From Prosthecobacter sp. SYSU 5D2 (lineage in GTDB: Bacteria > Verrucomicrobiota > Verrucomicrobiia > Verrucomicrobiales > Verrucomicrobiaceae): DNA of 64,000 nucleotides. This document shows positions 1-8,627 of the stretch, piece by piece (the stretch's first letter is position 1; the number at the start of each line of letters is the position of its first letter). The stretch covers positions 248,001 through 312,000 of the forward strand of contig NZ_JBBYXL010000003.1 in NCBI RefSeq assembly GCF_039655865.1. The letters are read 5' to 3'. The notes beneath the pieces are model-generated. The model did no database searches. It was not told the origin of the DNA and was given only the letters and a program-made list of their open reading frames with translations. The position numbers were made by a program, and so were the translations under genes.

Positions 1-268
1 TGTCCAGATGCGTCACCAGCACCACCGGCTTATCGGTAGAATCCATGCCCCGCCGACGCAAAAACAAATGCGGCCCGTGCTCCAGATGCTGCGCCGGTAC
101 ATAGTCCGCCTCGAAACCCAGCTCCGAAAAACACTCCGCCGTCACCCGCCCCACGGATTCGATGCCCTCCAGGTTCGTGGTGAAGCTGTTGATCTCCACC
201 ATCCGCCGCAGCCAGTGCAGCGCTTCTGGAAGATAATGCTGAGCACGGGCAGTGAGGTCTTCGATCAT
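1..268 (-). CDS. M20-family metallopeptidase, 3' end beyond the window
   Basis: The first 89 codons of a minus-strand gene are visible; it runs off the left edge. The start reads M-I-E-D-L-T-A-R-A, and the last visible residues, VVLVTHLD, match the first metal-binding motif of M20/M28 zinc peptidases (usually a GHxD or SHxD variant). This family hydrolyses dipeptides, glutamate conjugates or acylated amino acids. The start lies 10 bases after the stop of the dipeptide epimerase, so the two are very likely co-transcribed. A dipeptide epimerase followed by a peptidase fits cell-wall peptide recycling, with the peptidase splitting the epimerised dipeptide. The family call rests on the N-terminal part only; the other metal ligands are outside the window. 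Confidence 0.7.
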   Translation of the reverse strand, partial: MIEDLTARAQHYLPEALHWLRRMVEINSFTTNLEGIESVGRVTAECFSELGFEADYVPAQHLEHGPHLFLRRRGMDSTDKPVVLVTHLD

Positions 269-278
269 ATAAATAGGA

Positions 279-1256
279 TTACGTTCGCGGACGTGCTCCG
301 ATACCACATCTCTGCGGCATGACAACGCGGCCTTGCTCATCAAAAGTGATACCCGTATAATCATCATCCGTCAGATACAGGTGCCCGTCCAGGTCCACAA
401 AATCCGCCCATGGAGCCAGATGCGCTGCCGCCGTTGTGCCCAGGCTGCTCTCGATCATGCAGCCCAAAAGAACGCCCATCCCCAGCCTGCGCGCCTCCGC
501 AATCATCTCAATCCCCCCGCCAAAGGAAGCGCACTTTAGCAGCTTCACATTCACCCCGTCCGCCAGCCCGGCCAGACGCTGCACATCCTCAGCGTTCTGT
601 GCGCTTTCATCTGCATACAGCGGCAGCGCGCCCGCTGGCAGCTTCGCCTTCAGTTCCTTCCAGGCTTCGATGCCCTGTCCATGATGCACCGGCTGCTCGA
701 TCATCACCAGCCCATACCTCTTCAGCCGCTCCATCATAAGAACCGTCTCATCCACCGACCAGCCGCCGTTTACATCTGCAAACATCGTCGCTCCAGGTGC
801 CGCCGCACGTGCTGTCGAAACAATGCCTTCGTCATGATCCAGGTCACCGCTGCCCAGCTTCAGCTTCAACACCCGGAACTGCCGCGACGTCTCCCGCACC
901 TTTTCCTCAAAGACCTCCAAGTCAGTCGGGATGCCGAGTGACCGGCACGCATAAACCTCCTCCCAGGGTTTGCCTTTCCCCAAGATCTTCTCCACACTCT
1001 GCCACAACGGCTCTGCCTGCTGATCCCAATGACAAAGATCCCGCGCCAGCTGGCCCGCCTTGCTCCCCCCTCCCTCCCTTTCGCCTTTCAGCCAGGACAC
1101 AGTCTCCTCCGCGTTCTCCCTGTAATAGTACACAATCGGAGCTTCACCCGCCGCCCCACTTTCATGGACCCTCACCACCTGCCGGGTAGAGCTGACCCCA
1201 TGAGCAATGCGAAACGGCTCTGTCAAATGCAGCGTTTTCAATTCGATTTCTGGCAT
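279..1256 (-). CDS. Dipeptide epimerase (enolase superfamily, muconate-cycloisomerase type)
   Basis: The protein has 325 residues, close to the usual length for L-Ala-D/L-Glu epimerases. The enolase-superfamily signatures appear in order: a KLKLGSG stretch carrying the KxK catalytic lysine, metal ligands in ADVNGGW, MIEQPV and YADESA, and the second catalytic lysine in NVKLLKCASFGG. The N-terminal capping domain reads EIELKTLHLTEPFRIAHG. These enzymes invert one stereocentre of a dipeptide, classically L-Ala-D-Glu released from peptidoglycan. The next gene on the same strand is an M20 peptidase 10 bases away, which supports muropeptide recycling. Substrate specificity cannot be read from the sequence; other dipeptides are possible. 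Confidence 0.85.
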   Translation of the reverse strand: MPEIELKTLHLTEPFRIAHGVSSTRQVVRVHESGAAGEAPIVYYYRENAEETVSWLKGEREGGGSKAGQLARDLCHWDQQAEPLWQSVEKILGKGKPWEEVYACRSLGIPTDLEVFEEKVRETSRQFRVLKLKLGSGDLDHDEGIVSTARAAAPGATMFADVNGGWSVDETVLMMERLKRYGLVMIEQPVHHGQGIEAWKELKAKLPAGALPLYADESAQNAEDVQRLAGLADGVNVKLLKCASFGGGIEMIAEARRLGMGVLLGCMIESSLGTTAAAHLAPWADFVDLDGHLYLTDDDYTGITFDEQGRVVMPQRCGIGARPRT

Positions 1257-1344
1257 GATCCGTCAATTTGACCGCGGATTCTGTGCATTGAGAAGTGAAA
1301 TTTCCGAATCCTGTGCTTATGGTGCCGGTTCCAGCCGAACCGTC

Positions 1345-2586
1345 ATGCCCATGCCCCGTCCCTACCCTTCCCGTTACCCCTCCAATGCCCCCAAGCCGCC
1401 ACCGCCTGGCAGCGAATCCTGGGTGCGGCCATGGGCACAGATGAAGTACTACTCGTATCACCCCGCCATCTTCCCCAATATGGTCGGCGCGATTTCCAAC
1501 GACGCAGGCGCAGGCGATCTGGTGAACGTCTATGACAAAGAAGGCCAGCCCTTCGGTGCGGGCTTCCTCAACCCCAAAGCCCGCGTCCCCCTGCGTGTCA
1601 TCCACCATGGCCTGGCCCCTTTTGGTGAAGCCGAGCTCGATGCCCGCCTCATCCAGGCCGTGCGCCTGCGCAAAGAAACGCTGAAGCTGGACGCCAGCAC
1701 CGATGCCTATCGTGTCATCCATTCCGATGCCGACGGTATCAGCGGCCTTATTGTGGACCGTTACGATGACACCCTCTCCATCCTCGTCACCACCCTCGGC
1801 GTCTGGCGCCGCATCCGCCGCTGGCTGCCTTTGTTGCACAAGGAGTTAGGCACCATCAACCATGTCATCCAAACGGATCCCGACATCTCCCTCATCGAGA
1901 GCATGCGCATCAGCGACGTGCCGGAGATTGACGATCCCGCCCCGCCCGTCGTCCGCATCCGTGAAAACGGCGTCCGTTACCTCGTCAACTTTGAGGACGG
2001 TCACAAGACCGGCTTCTTCTGCGACCAGCGTGACAACCGCCTGAAGTTCGGCCAGCTCGCCCGTGGCCGTGTGCTTGACCTTTGCACCTACACCGGCGGT
2101 TTTGCCCTTGCAGCCAAGCTCATTGGCAAGTGTGAAGACGTCACCGGTGTGGACCTCGATGAAAAAGCCATCGCCCAGGCCAAGCTGAACGCCAACCTCA
2201 ACCAGACCAAGCTCACCTGGACTCAGGGCGATGCCTTCGGCTGGTCACGCCAGATGATCAAAAATGGCGAGCTTTGGGACACCGTCGTGCTGGACCCGCC
2301 CAAGTTTATCCACCACCGCGATACGCAGGAAGAGGGCATCTTCAAATATCGAGACCTTAACGGCCTCGCCATCCAGCTCGTCAAGCGCGGCGGCCTTTTT
2401 GTGAGCTGCTCCTGCTCCGGCCTCATCAGCACCGAGGAGTTTGAGGAGCTCGTCATCGGCGTCGCCCACCGCCACGGCCGCAAGCTCCAAATTCTCGATC
2501 GTACCGGCCCCGGCATGGACCACCCCGTCATGTCCAACTGCCCCGAAAGCCGCTACCTCAAAGTCATCTGGGCGGTTGTCGTGTGA
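1345..2586 (+). CDS. RlmI-like class I SAM-dependent 23S rRNA methyltransferase
   Basis: This 413-residue protein has an N-terminal PUA-like domain, an RlmI-type middle region (SDADGISGLIVDRYDD) and a C-terminal Rossmann methyltransferase. Motif I is VLDLCTYTGGFAL, the acidic residue after strand 2 is in VTGVDLDEKA, the catalytic-loop motif is LDPPKF, and a Cys pair follows in SCSCSG. The family makes m5C in 23S rRNA (E. coli RlmI acts at C1962). The reading frame is open back to an ATG at 1207, but that would overlap the divergent epimerase gene by 50 bases and adds an unconserved leader, so the ATG at 1345 (MPMPRPYPSRY) is chosen; 1351 is also possible. The exact target nucleotide is inference. 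Confidence 0.85.
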   Translation: MPMPRPYPSRYPSNAPKPPPPGSESWVRPWAQMKYYSYHPAIFPNMVGAISNDAGAGDLVNVYDKEGQPFGAGFLNPKARVPLRVIHHGLAPFGEAELDARLIQAVRLRKETLKLDASTDAYRVIHSDADGISGLIVDRYDDTLSILVTTLGVWRRIRRWLPLLHKELGTINHVIQTDPDISLIESMRISDVPEIDDPAPPVVRIRENGVRYLVNFEDGHKTGFFCDQRDNRLKFGQLARGRVLDLCTYTGGFALAAKLIGKCEDVTGVDLDEKAIAQAKLNANLNQTKLTWTQGDAFGWSRQMIKNGELWDTVVLDPPKFIHHRDTQEEGIFKYRDLNGLAIQLVKRGGLFVSCSCSGLISTEEFEELVIGVAHRHGRKLQILDRTGPGMDHPVMSNCPESRYLKVIWAVVV

Positions 2587-2592
2587 GGCCGT

Positions 2593-2653
2593 AGCCCAGT
2601 TGCGCCGCAACTGGGCTTTGCACCTTGCCTCAGAACCCGTTGCAGCGCAACGG
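2593..2653. repeat. Two adjacent REP-like palindromes between convergent genes
   Basis: A near-perfect palindrome at 2593-2617 has 12-base arms (AGCCCAGTTGCG and its complement) around one central C. A second, shorter one at 2637-2653 has 7-base arms (CCGTTGC) around AGC. Both share a GTTGC...GCAAC core. They fill the gap between the convergent methyltransferase and mutL genes and may act in transcription termination or mRNA 3' end protection; the first is followed by only three T residues. Whether they are a dispersed family cannot be seen from this window. Confidence 0.6.
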
Positions 2654-2661
2654 CTCTACTT

Positions 2662-4536
2662 TCAGGGTGCCTGCCGGCCAAACTTCCGCTCCAGTTCATT
2701 GATGGACATCTGGATCAGCGTCGGTCGGCCATGAGGGCAGCAGTAGGGCATCTCACAGGCAAAGAGATCCTCCAGCAGCGCCTGGATCTCCGGGGTTGCA
2801 AGACGGTCGTTCGCCTTCACGGAATGCCGGCACACGGTCGTTGCAATCATGTCCTCACCCAGCCGCAGAGATGAACTTTTGGAGCTGAGGCTTTGCAGTT
2901 CCTCAATCACCTGGTCCAACCAGGCCAGCGGATCATCCGTCTTCAAAAACGTCGGCAGCGCCTCCACCTTGAAGGTGTTCGGACCAAAGGGCTCCGCCTC
3001 GATGCCCAGTCGCGACAACGCCTCCAGATTCCGCGTCAGCACATCGGCATCACGCGGACTGGTTTGAAGCGTCAGCGGCATCAGCAGCCGTTGCGAGGGC
3101 ACTCCGCCCTGCTCCATGGCCCGGCGCATTTTTTCAAAGTTCACCCGTTCATGTGCGGCATGCTGGTCCATCAGCACCAGCCCTTCCGTGCTCTCCATCA
3201 GCACATAGAGCTTGTGCAGCACACCGATGATCCGGAAGTGCGGCATCGTCTTTTTCACCGGTGCTTCGGCTGGCTGTTCAGCGGACACTTGCGGCATGGC
3301 CGGGGCCACTTCATCCGCTTTGGCTGGAGCTGTAAACGTGCGCTCCGCCACAGGCACCGGCATCCGCCTTGCCTCTACCCGCTCCGGCAACGGCGAAAGT
3401 GCCGGACCAATGATACCAGGCTCCGCCGGCCGCTCTGGCTGCATCATTCGCGGAGCGGCGGGAGACGCCGGTATAACCAATTCTGCTTGCGTGCTGGCGG
3501 GCAGGCTTGCGGGCGCCCTTGGCACATGTCCGGTGGGCAGCTTGCTGCCTGTCTCCAGCGCCTGCTTCACCGCGCGCGCCACCGCTTCGCGGACAGCAAA
3601 GCCGTCATGAAAACGCACTTCCTTTTTGGCCGGATGCACATTGATGTCAAAGGACTGCGCCTCCATCTCCAGGAACAGAAACGTCACCGGATACTGCCCC
3701 TTCATCAGCGCATTGTGAAAGCCTTCCTTCAGCCCATAGTTGATGGATGGGCTTTCAATCGGCCGCCCGTTCAGAAACGTAATTTGCTGCTGCCTGTTAG
3801 ACCGGCTCAGCCCCGGTCCGCCGATGTATCCGGACACGCTGATCCCCAGATGCTCCACCTCCGGCAGCCGGATCAGCCTTGACGTCAGCTCTTCCCCCAC
3901 CAGCCCGCGAATGCGCTCAAGCATGTCACCTGTGGCCGGCAGATGAAACATCACCGCACCATCACGGATGAGCGTGAAAGCCGCCTGCGCATTGGCGATC
4001 GCATGCATGCGGAACTGCTGCTCAATGTGCGCATACTCCGTGGCCTCCGTGCGCAGAAACTTGCGCCGTGCTGGAACATTAAAAAACAGCGACCTCACCT
4101 CGATGACTGTGCCGTGGTTGCCGCCGTGGTCCTTCACCGCCGTCAGCTTGCCGCCCATGATCTCGATCTCAGTGCCACTCAGCGCCTCCCTTTCCCGTGT
4201 AGCCAGGCGGAAGCGTGACACACTGGCAATGCTGGGCAGCGCCTCGCCTCGAAAGCCAAAGGTGCGGATGGCCGCCAGGTCCTCCTTGGTCCGGATCTTG
4301 CTCGTCGCGTGCCGCTCCATGCACAGCATCGCATCCTCCCGGTCCATCCCGCACCCGTCATCGGTGATGCGGATCAGCGCCGCGCCGCCTCTCTGTACCT
4401 CCACCGTCACGTGCCTGGCTCCCGCATCCAGACTGTTCTCCACCAGCTCCCGAATGACGGCCGCCGGGCGTTCCACCACTTCCCCGGCTGCCACTTGGCT
4501 GGCAAGAGAATCAGAAAGAATACGAATTTTTGACAT
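2662..4536 (-). CDS. mutL: DNA mismatch repair protein MutL, nuclease-type
   Basis: This 624-residue protein carries the GHKL ATPase motifs of MutL in order: ELVENSLDAG, DDGCGM, GFRGEALPSIASVS, then the transducer domain ending in NVHPAKKEVRF. A Pro/Ala-rich linker (about residues 330-430) leads to the C-terminal dimerisation domain. That domain contains DQHAAHERVNFE near residue 457, an exact match to the metal-dependent endonuclease motif DQHA(x)2E(x)4E, plus CRHSVKA and CPHGRP. The protein therefore belongs to the nicking class found in bacteria without MutH. The frame opens 13 codons further upstream, but MSKIRILSDSLASQVAAGEVV is the conserved start. It is divergent from the Fe-S carrier gene with about 110 bases between. 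Confidence 0.96.
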   Translation of the reverse strand: MSKIRILSDSLASQVAAGEVVERPAAVIRELVENSLDAGARHVTVEVQRGGAALIRITDDGCGMDREDAMLCMERHATSKIRTKEDLAAIRTFGFRGEALPSIASVSRFRLATREREALSGTEIEIMGGKLTAVKDHGGNHGTVIEVRSLFFNVPARRKFLRTEATEYAHIEQQFRMHAIANAQAAFTLIRDGAVMFHLPATGDMLERIRGLVGEELTSRLIRLPEVEHLGISVSGYIGGPGLSRSNRQQQITFLNGRPIESPSINYGLKEGFHNALMKGQYPVTFLFLEMEAQSFDINVHPAKKEVRFHDGFAVREAVARAVKQALETGSKLPTGHVPRAPASLPASTQAELVIPASPAAPRMMQPERPAEPGIIGPALSPLPERVEARRMPVPVAERTFTAPAKADEVAPAMPQVSAEQPAEAPVKKTMPHFRIIGVLHKLYVLMESTEGLVLMDQHAAHERVNFEKMRRAMEQGGVPSQRLLMPLTLQTSPRDADVLTRNLEALSRLGIEAEPFGPNTFKVEALPTFLKTDDPLAWLDQVIEELQSLSSKSSSLRLGEDMIATTVCRHSVKANDRLATPEIQALLEDLFACEMPYCCPHGRPTLIQMSINELERKFGRQAP

Positions 4537-4645
4537 AAGACTGCAAATAGTGCAGGACGAACGCACGTAACCCAATCATGTGACATCATCACACCAGAAT
4601 GCGACTCCTGGTTTTTTTGATTTTCATCTTAATTTCATACCCTCC

Positions 4646-4981
4646 ATGATTCAAATCACTCCAAATGCGGTCACCGAGCTGTCCAATATGCTTTTGGCAC
4701 ATCAAGCTGAGGAAGGCAGCGGCCTTCGCATCGGCATTGAAAAGGGCGGTTGTGCGGGATTGCAATACGCCATGCGCATTGCCCAGCCTGACCCTTCTGA
4801 TCATCTTTTTATAAATAACGGCGTCACGGTTATTGTTGATAGTGCCAGTTTGGCATTTCTCGATGGTAGCACAATTGACTACATTGATGCATTGAATGAT
4901 TCTGGATTCCGTGTAATCAATCCCAATGCCACCCGCAGTTGCGGCTGTGGAACGTCCTTCGAACCAAAGGAAACAGCTTGA
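4646..4981 (+). CDS. A-type iron-sulfur cluster carrier (IscA/ErpA/HesB family)
   Basis: This 111-residue protein has the three conserved cysteines of A-type Fe-S carriers: one in KGGCAGLQYAMR and two in the C-terminal SCGCGTSF. A-type carriers receive Fe-S clusters from scaffold proteins and pass them to apo-enzymes in the cytosol. The start MIQITPNAVTEL at 4646 matches the family N terminus; an in-frame ATG 66 bases upstream (4580) would add a non-conserved leader over the AT-rich intergenic region. No isc or suf genes are next to it, so the partner system is not identifiable here, and IscA, ErpA and SufA cannot be told apart. Confidence 0.9.
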   Translation: MIQITPNAVTELSNMLLAHQAEEGSGLRIGIEKGGCAGLQYAMRIAQPDPSDHLFINNGVTVIVDSASLAFLDGSTIDYIDALNDSGFRVINPNATRSCGCGTSFEPKETA

Positions 4982-5090
4982 GGAACATTTTTTTTAGCTT
5001 ATTCACAGAAATTGCTTTTCTTTTTGGTTTGAACCAGTAAAATTTTAGCAGTGAATTTTTCCAGTATTTAACAATTTTCTCATATTTGAT

Positions 5091-5888
5091 ATGCAAGTCC
5101 GATTTCTGAGCGACGGTAGCGAGTACCGCTCTTATGGCGGAGGCAGCCTTTCCCAAAAGAAAGAAGGGGGTGGCATTTTTTGGTGGGCCATCCTTATCAC
5201 ACTCCTTATGGGAGTTGCGACATTCTGTTGGTTTTTCAGCATCATGATCTTTTCCCACCCGGAAAAGCCTTTCCATTATAAGATGCTGGCCAAGTTCAAA
5301 AAACTTACGCCGCTTCGTCCATACACGATCTACACCGCGCCAGCCGGCAAGTCATTCGGTCCAAGAGACATCCTGGCCGAATTCTACCCTTACAACCGCG
5401 AGCAGCTCGGAGTTCGTAATGATCTGTTCAAACGTTCTTATCTGAAAAACTATCAGCACGAGCAGCCTGTCTATCTGTTGGGCAGCTTTCGTGTTCTAAG
5501 TGTGCGCCAGCTCGCCGCCAGTGACGTGTTTACCCGTGGCTGGATCGTCAGGGCACGCTCCAGCGAGCTTGAGGATGTGGACGTTGAACTGGTCATGCCG
5601 GGCCTGTCCAAAGATGTGGCCCCATTTGCTTCGGGTGACACCTTCAACCTTCAGAAGCGCAGCTATGCCTCCGCCCTGCATGTGCAGCGGATGGATGAAG
5701 ACCGCATTTGCATCACCGTTGTTCCTCTGGCCTACCAGGCTGTGGCCAAAGCCGGTGAAGAGGTCCTGACACTCACCCCTCCGGAAATGCTCAACATGGA
5801 GGCCTACTGGCCAATCACCCGCGATCCGGGCTCCGAGTTCGCCCTGGAAAACAAGGAAACTGTGGACGTCGCCGTTGCCAAACCATAA
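5091..5888 (+). CDS. Single-pass membrane protein of unknown function
   Basis: A 265-residue protein not assigned to a known family. A short polar, Gly-rich N terminus with QKKEGGG precedes one clear hydrophobic segment at about residues 28-53 (FWWAILITLLMGVATFCWFF), then a soluble domain of about 210 residues that starts with HPEKPFHYKM. The topology suggests a membrane-anchored domain. It ends in a Val/Ala/Lys tail. A strong intrinsic terminator follows at 5944-5978, so the transcript ends here. It is preceded by an AT-rich 109-base gap after the Fe-S carrier, which may hold its own promoter. Composition and length support a genuine gene. Confidence 0.8.
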   Translation: MQVRFLSDGSEYRSYGGGSLSQKKEGGGIFWWAILITLLMGVATFCWFFSIMIFSHPEKPFHYKMLAKFKKLTPLRPYTIYTAPAGKSFGPRDILAEFYPYNREQLGVRNDLFKRSYLKNYQHEQPVYLLGSFRVLSVRQLAASDVFTRGWIVRARSSELEDVDVELVMPGLSKDVAPFASGDTFNLQKRSYASALHVQRMDEDRICITVVPLAYQAVAKAGEEVLTLTPPEMLNMEAYWPITRDPGSEFALENKETVDVAVAKP

Positions 5889-5943
5889 GTTTGTCAAAAA
5901 ACCATTCCTCATCCTTAGTTAGGCACTCTCCCCCGGCATTTTC

Positions 5944-5978
5944 AAAGACCGCATCTGGAAACGGATGCGGTCTTTTTT
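5944..5978 (+). terminator. Intrinsic terminator after the membrane-protein gene
   Basis: A perfect 12-bp stem (AAAGACCGCATC with GATGCGGTCTTT), an 8-base loop and a run of six T residues. It lies 55 bases after the stop of the membrane-protein gene and ends its transcript. Confidence 0.92.
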
Positions 5979-6096
5979 GTTAGACTGGCATTCCGCCACA
6001 TGCCACCAGCTCCACACCCATTGATAACACAAAGTTTGTTAGGCCGGACACTTCCGTGGAAGACCGGCACTGAACGGGTCCGGCTCCTCGGCCCTG

Positions 6097-6558
6097 TCAG
6101 CCGTGCTTGCGGTTAAAGCTGGACACCACTTTTTGAGTCTCCCTCTTCACGGCTTTTTCTTTGAGATCCTCGCGCTGGTCCCCTTTGGTCTTGCCCTTGC
6201 CGACGCCGATCTCGATCTTGACCCGGGATTCCTTCCAGTAGGCACGCAGCACCGGCAGCGCCAGCCCCTTCTGCTGGGTGTGGGCAAAGAGCTTCAGGAT
6301 CTCCCGCTTGTGCAGCAGCAGGCGGCGTGTGCGGCGCGGCTCATGCTGGCTGAAGCTGGCCTTCTCATAGATCTGGATGTCCATGTTGTAGAGCCAGACC
6401 TGCCCGCGCTCCACGCGGGCGAAGGCGTCACTGATGTTCAGCTTGCCGAGGCGGATGGATTTCACCTCCGTGCCCCGGAGTTCCACACCCGCTTCATAAC
6501 GCTCCAGAATGTGAAAATCCCGGAGCGCTTTGCGGTTGGTGGCAATTTCATCGGTCAT
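6097..6558 (-). CDS. smpB: SsrA-binding protein SmpB
   Basis: This 153-residue protein matches SmpB through its whole length: NRKALRDFHILERYEAG at the start, the GTEVKSIR(L)G motif, DAFARVERGQVWLYNM, the REILKL segment, and a basic C-terminal tail with KGKTKGDQREDLKEK ending KVVSSFNRKHG. SmpB binds tmRNA and brings it to stalled ribosomes for trans-translation. Omega subunit gene rpoZ lies upstream on the same strand, 39 bases away, so the two are probably co-transcribed. No tmRNA gene is visible nearby. Confidence 0.96.
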   Translation of the reverse strand: MTDEIATNRKALRDFHILERYEAGVELRGTEVKSIRLGKLNISDAFARVERGQVWLYNMDIQIYEKASFSQHEPRRTRRLLLHKREILKLFAHTQQKGLALPVLRAYWKESRVKIEIGVGKGKTKGDQREDLKEKAVKRETQKVVSSFNRKHG

Positions 6559-6597
6559 GTACCTTGACGGCCGGGAAAACCCGCCGACGGAAAAACA

Positions 6598-6807
6598 TTA
6601 GGCGTCAGCAGCCACGTGATACTCAGCCTTGATCTTGCCCTGGATGATTTCCAGCAGGGCAGTATCGGCTTCGCGCTGACCGGGACGGCGCTCGACGAGC
6701 GGTGCACGGCCGGAGGTCAGCTGCTTGACACGCTTGGAGACCATGTTGATCAGGATCGGAGGATCTTTGACAACGGCGAGGGCTTGTTCAACGAGTTCAG
6801 CTTTCAT
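6598..6807 (-). CDS. rpoZ: DNA-directed RNA polymerase omega subunit
   Basis: A 69-residue protein with the omega/Rpb6 pattern: N-terminal MKAELVEQALAVVKDPPILI, then a basic helix with SKRVKQLTSGRAPLVE, then EADTALLEIIQGKI, matching the xxxVAxxEIxxGKI end of the family. Omega assists beta-prime folding and polymerase assembly. The family core ARRVRQL is represented by SKRVKQL. It precedes smpB on the same strand. Confidence 0.85.
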   Translation of the reverse strand: MKAELVEQALAVVKDPPILINMVSKRVKQLTSGRAPLVERRPGQREADTALLEIIQGKIKAEYHVAADA

Positions 6808-6911
6808 CAGAAATTACAGGGGTTGCCCCCTCGCTCTGTTGAGCAGAAGGGGGAAAATGAATTTAGGGGATGTTTACCGTCTGGCAAGGGGAATTTCAGC
6901 CCTCCAGATGC

Positions 6912-7877
6912 TCAGCTCATCGCTGCACGGAGCTCTTCCAGCGCCTGTTTCGTGCGCTTGATCCCCTCGATTTCGGTATGTTTCACCCCTTCGTATTCAA
7001 TTCCAATGTAACCTTTGTAGCCGGCTTTGACCACGATCTCGATCAGCCTCTGGTAGTCCAGGGTCATCTCGCGGCCTTCACGCCTGTCCTCGGTGTAATG
7101 CTTCCCGGCCCCGGTGTCCCAGTCATAGGCCTTGGCGCTCATGCCTTTTTTCACCCAGGGCATGAACTCACGCAGCCCCTTGTAGGGATTGTACAACTCA
7201 CCTTTGTTGCGGTCGGTGTAAAAATTGCCGAAGTCGGGAAGAATGCCCACACGAGCGTGATCCGCCAGCTTCATCACCCCCGTCAGCCAGAGGCCGTTGC
7301 TGGAAAGTCCGCCATGGTTCTCGACCACGACATAAAGTCCGCGTTTGTCAGCCTCCAGACACAGCGCATGCAGACCGGCGGCCGCGTGCTTCATCTGCTC
7401 ATCATACGCCAGCTTGGGGTCGCTGGCGGCGTTCACGCGGATGCTATGGCAGCCCAGCAGGGCCGCAGCATCCAGCCACTTCAGATGATTTTCCACGGTC
7501 TTCGCCTGCTTGGCTTCATCAGGATCTCCCAGGTTTCCTTCACGGTCCACCATGATGAGCAGCCCCTTCACGCCTTCATCATCCTGGCGTTTTTTCATGT
7601 CCTCCAGATAGGCCAGGTCCCCTGCCTTGTCGGCAAACATCTGGTTCACATACTCCACCCCGTCAATGCCAAGGCTGCGGGCGATTTTGCAGAAATCCAG
7701 ATGCTCCAGCGGTTCGGCACCCTCACGCTTGAACATGCCTTTGTTCAGCGACCACTCCGCCAGCGAGATCTTAAATAGCGGTTCTGCGTCTGCGGCGCGC
7801 AGTCCGGTGGCGGAGGCTGCCAGAGCTGCGGTGGCAATCTGGAGGAAATGTCGGCGTGAGTGCGGGGCTGAGGTCAT
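6912..7877 (-). CDS. Exported sugar phosphate isomerase/epimerase-like TIM-barrel protein
   Basis: A 321-residue protein starting MTSAPHSRRHFLQIATAAL: a twin-arginine signal (SRRHFLQ), hydrophobic core and a probable cleavage after LRAADA. The mature part is a xylose-isomerase-like (AP endonuclease 2) barrel: ISLAEWSL, GIDGVEYV, VENHGG, GILPDFGNFY and YIGIEYEG, containing the acidic and His metal-site residues. Such Tat-exported barrels are abundant in Verrucomicrobia and Planctomycetes and are presumed to act on carbohydrates in the periplasm; the substrate is unknown. An ATG 18 bases upstream (7895) is in frame, but 7877 gives a conventional Tat signal. Confidence 0.85.
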   Translation of the reverse strand: MTSAPHSRRHFLQIATAALAASATGLRAADAEPLFKISLAEWSLNKGMFKREGAEPLEHLDFCKIARSLGIDGVEYVNQMFADKAGDLAYLEDMKKRQDDEGVKGLLIMVDREGNLGDPDEAKQAKTVENHLKWLDAAALLGCHSIRVNAASDPKLAYDEQMKHAAAGLHALCLEADKRGLYVVVENHGGLSSNGLWLTGVMKLADHARVGILPDFGNFYTDRNKGELYNPYKGLREFMPWVKKGMSAKAYDWDTGAGKHYTEDRREGREMTLDYQRLIEIVVKAGYKGYIGIEYEGVKHTEIEGIKRTKQALEELRAAMS

Positions 7878-8012
7878 ATTAGACCAACACTTCAAACGAA
7901 ACGGGACCGGCTGGCAATCACTTTCCTTCTGAATGGCCGCCCTCCGGCATTCTCATAGGCAATTCGTCTTTGGCGTGAAACCCTGCCGCCATGGCAGACG
8001 TTCTGTCAGCCC

Positions 8013-8555
8013 ATGAAAGTTTTATCCACGCTTCTCGCTCTCGCCGCCTGTGTCACCACAGCCACCGCCGCCACCCTTTACGATGTCCCTCTCAAAGACA
8101 TTGACGGCAAGGAAACCACACTCAAACCTTACAAAGGCAAGGTGATGCTCATCGTCAACGTCGCCTCCAAGTGCGGCAACACCAAGCAGTACAAAGAGCT
8201 CCAGGCCCTCCATCAGGAGTTTGAAAAAGAAGGCCTGGCCGTGCTCGGTTTTCCCAGCAACGACTTCGGCGGACAGGAACCCGGCACCAATAAGCAGATC
8301 AAAGAATTCTGCTCCACCAAGTACAATGTCAGCTTCCCCATGTTCGACAAAGTGGTGGTCAAAGGAGAGAGCAAGCACCCGCTTTACCAGGAGCTCAGCG
8401 GCAAAGAATCCCCCTTCCCTGGCGATGTGAAGTGGAACTTCGGCAAGTTCCTGGTGGGTCGCGATGGCAAAATCATCGCCCGCTTTGAGCCTAAAACCAA
8501 GCCTGACGACATCAAGGTGACCACGGCCATCAAAGAAGCACTGGCCAAGAAGTAA
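8013..8555 (+). CDS. Exported glutathione peroxidase family protein
   Basis: This 180-residue protein has a cleavable signal peptide (MKVLSTLLALAACVTTATA) followed by a glutathione-peroxidase/thioredoxin fold. The catalytic residues are recognisable: peroxidatic Cys54 in VASKCGNT, Gln in GFPSNDFGGQEPG, and Trp-Asn in VKWNFGKFLV. The family reduces hydroperoxides using thioredoxin or glutathione; the non-selenium Cys form is normal in bacteria. The signal peptide places it in the periplasm, less usual than the cytosolic form. It is a monocistronic gene and ends against the convergent lipoprotein gene, with a shared hairpin between them. Confidence 0.92.
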   Translation: MKVLSTLLALAACVTTATAATLYDVPLKDIDGKETTLKPYKGKVMLIVNVASKCGNTKQYKELQALHQEFEKEGLAVLGFPSNDFGGQEPGTNKQIKEFCSTKYNVSFPMFDKVVVKGESKHPLYQELSGKESPFPGDVKWNFGKFLVGRDGKIIARFEPKTKPDDIKVTTAIKEALAKK

Positions 8556-8567
8556 GCTGGAACACAG

Positions 8568-8601
8568 AAAAAGGGCGCACGGCCAATGCGGCGGTGCGCC
8601 C
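8568..8601 (-). terminator. Intrinsic terminator of the small lipoprotein gene
   Basis: Arms GGGCGCAC and GTGCGCCC around a GC-rich loop, read on the minus strand into five T residues. It closes the lipoprotein transcript and lies just after the stop of the convergent peroxidase gene. Confidence 0.8.
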
Positions 8602-8627
8602 ACGAAGCCCGGCCATCCGGTCACACA

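Noticed and set aside
1162-1839. 225-residue minus-strand frame
   Set aside because: Overlaps the methyltransferase gene and the epimerase start; no family features.
5990-6096. tmRNA gene next to smpB
   Set aside because: No tRNA-like end or tag-reading frame was found.
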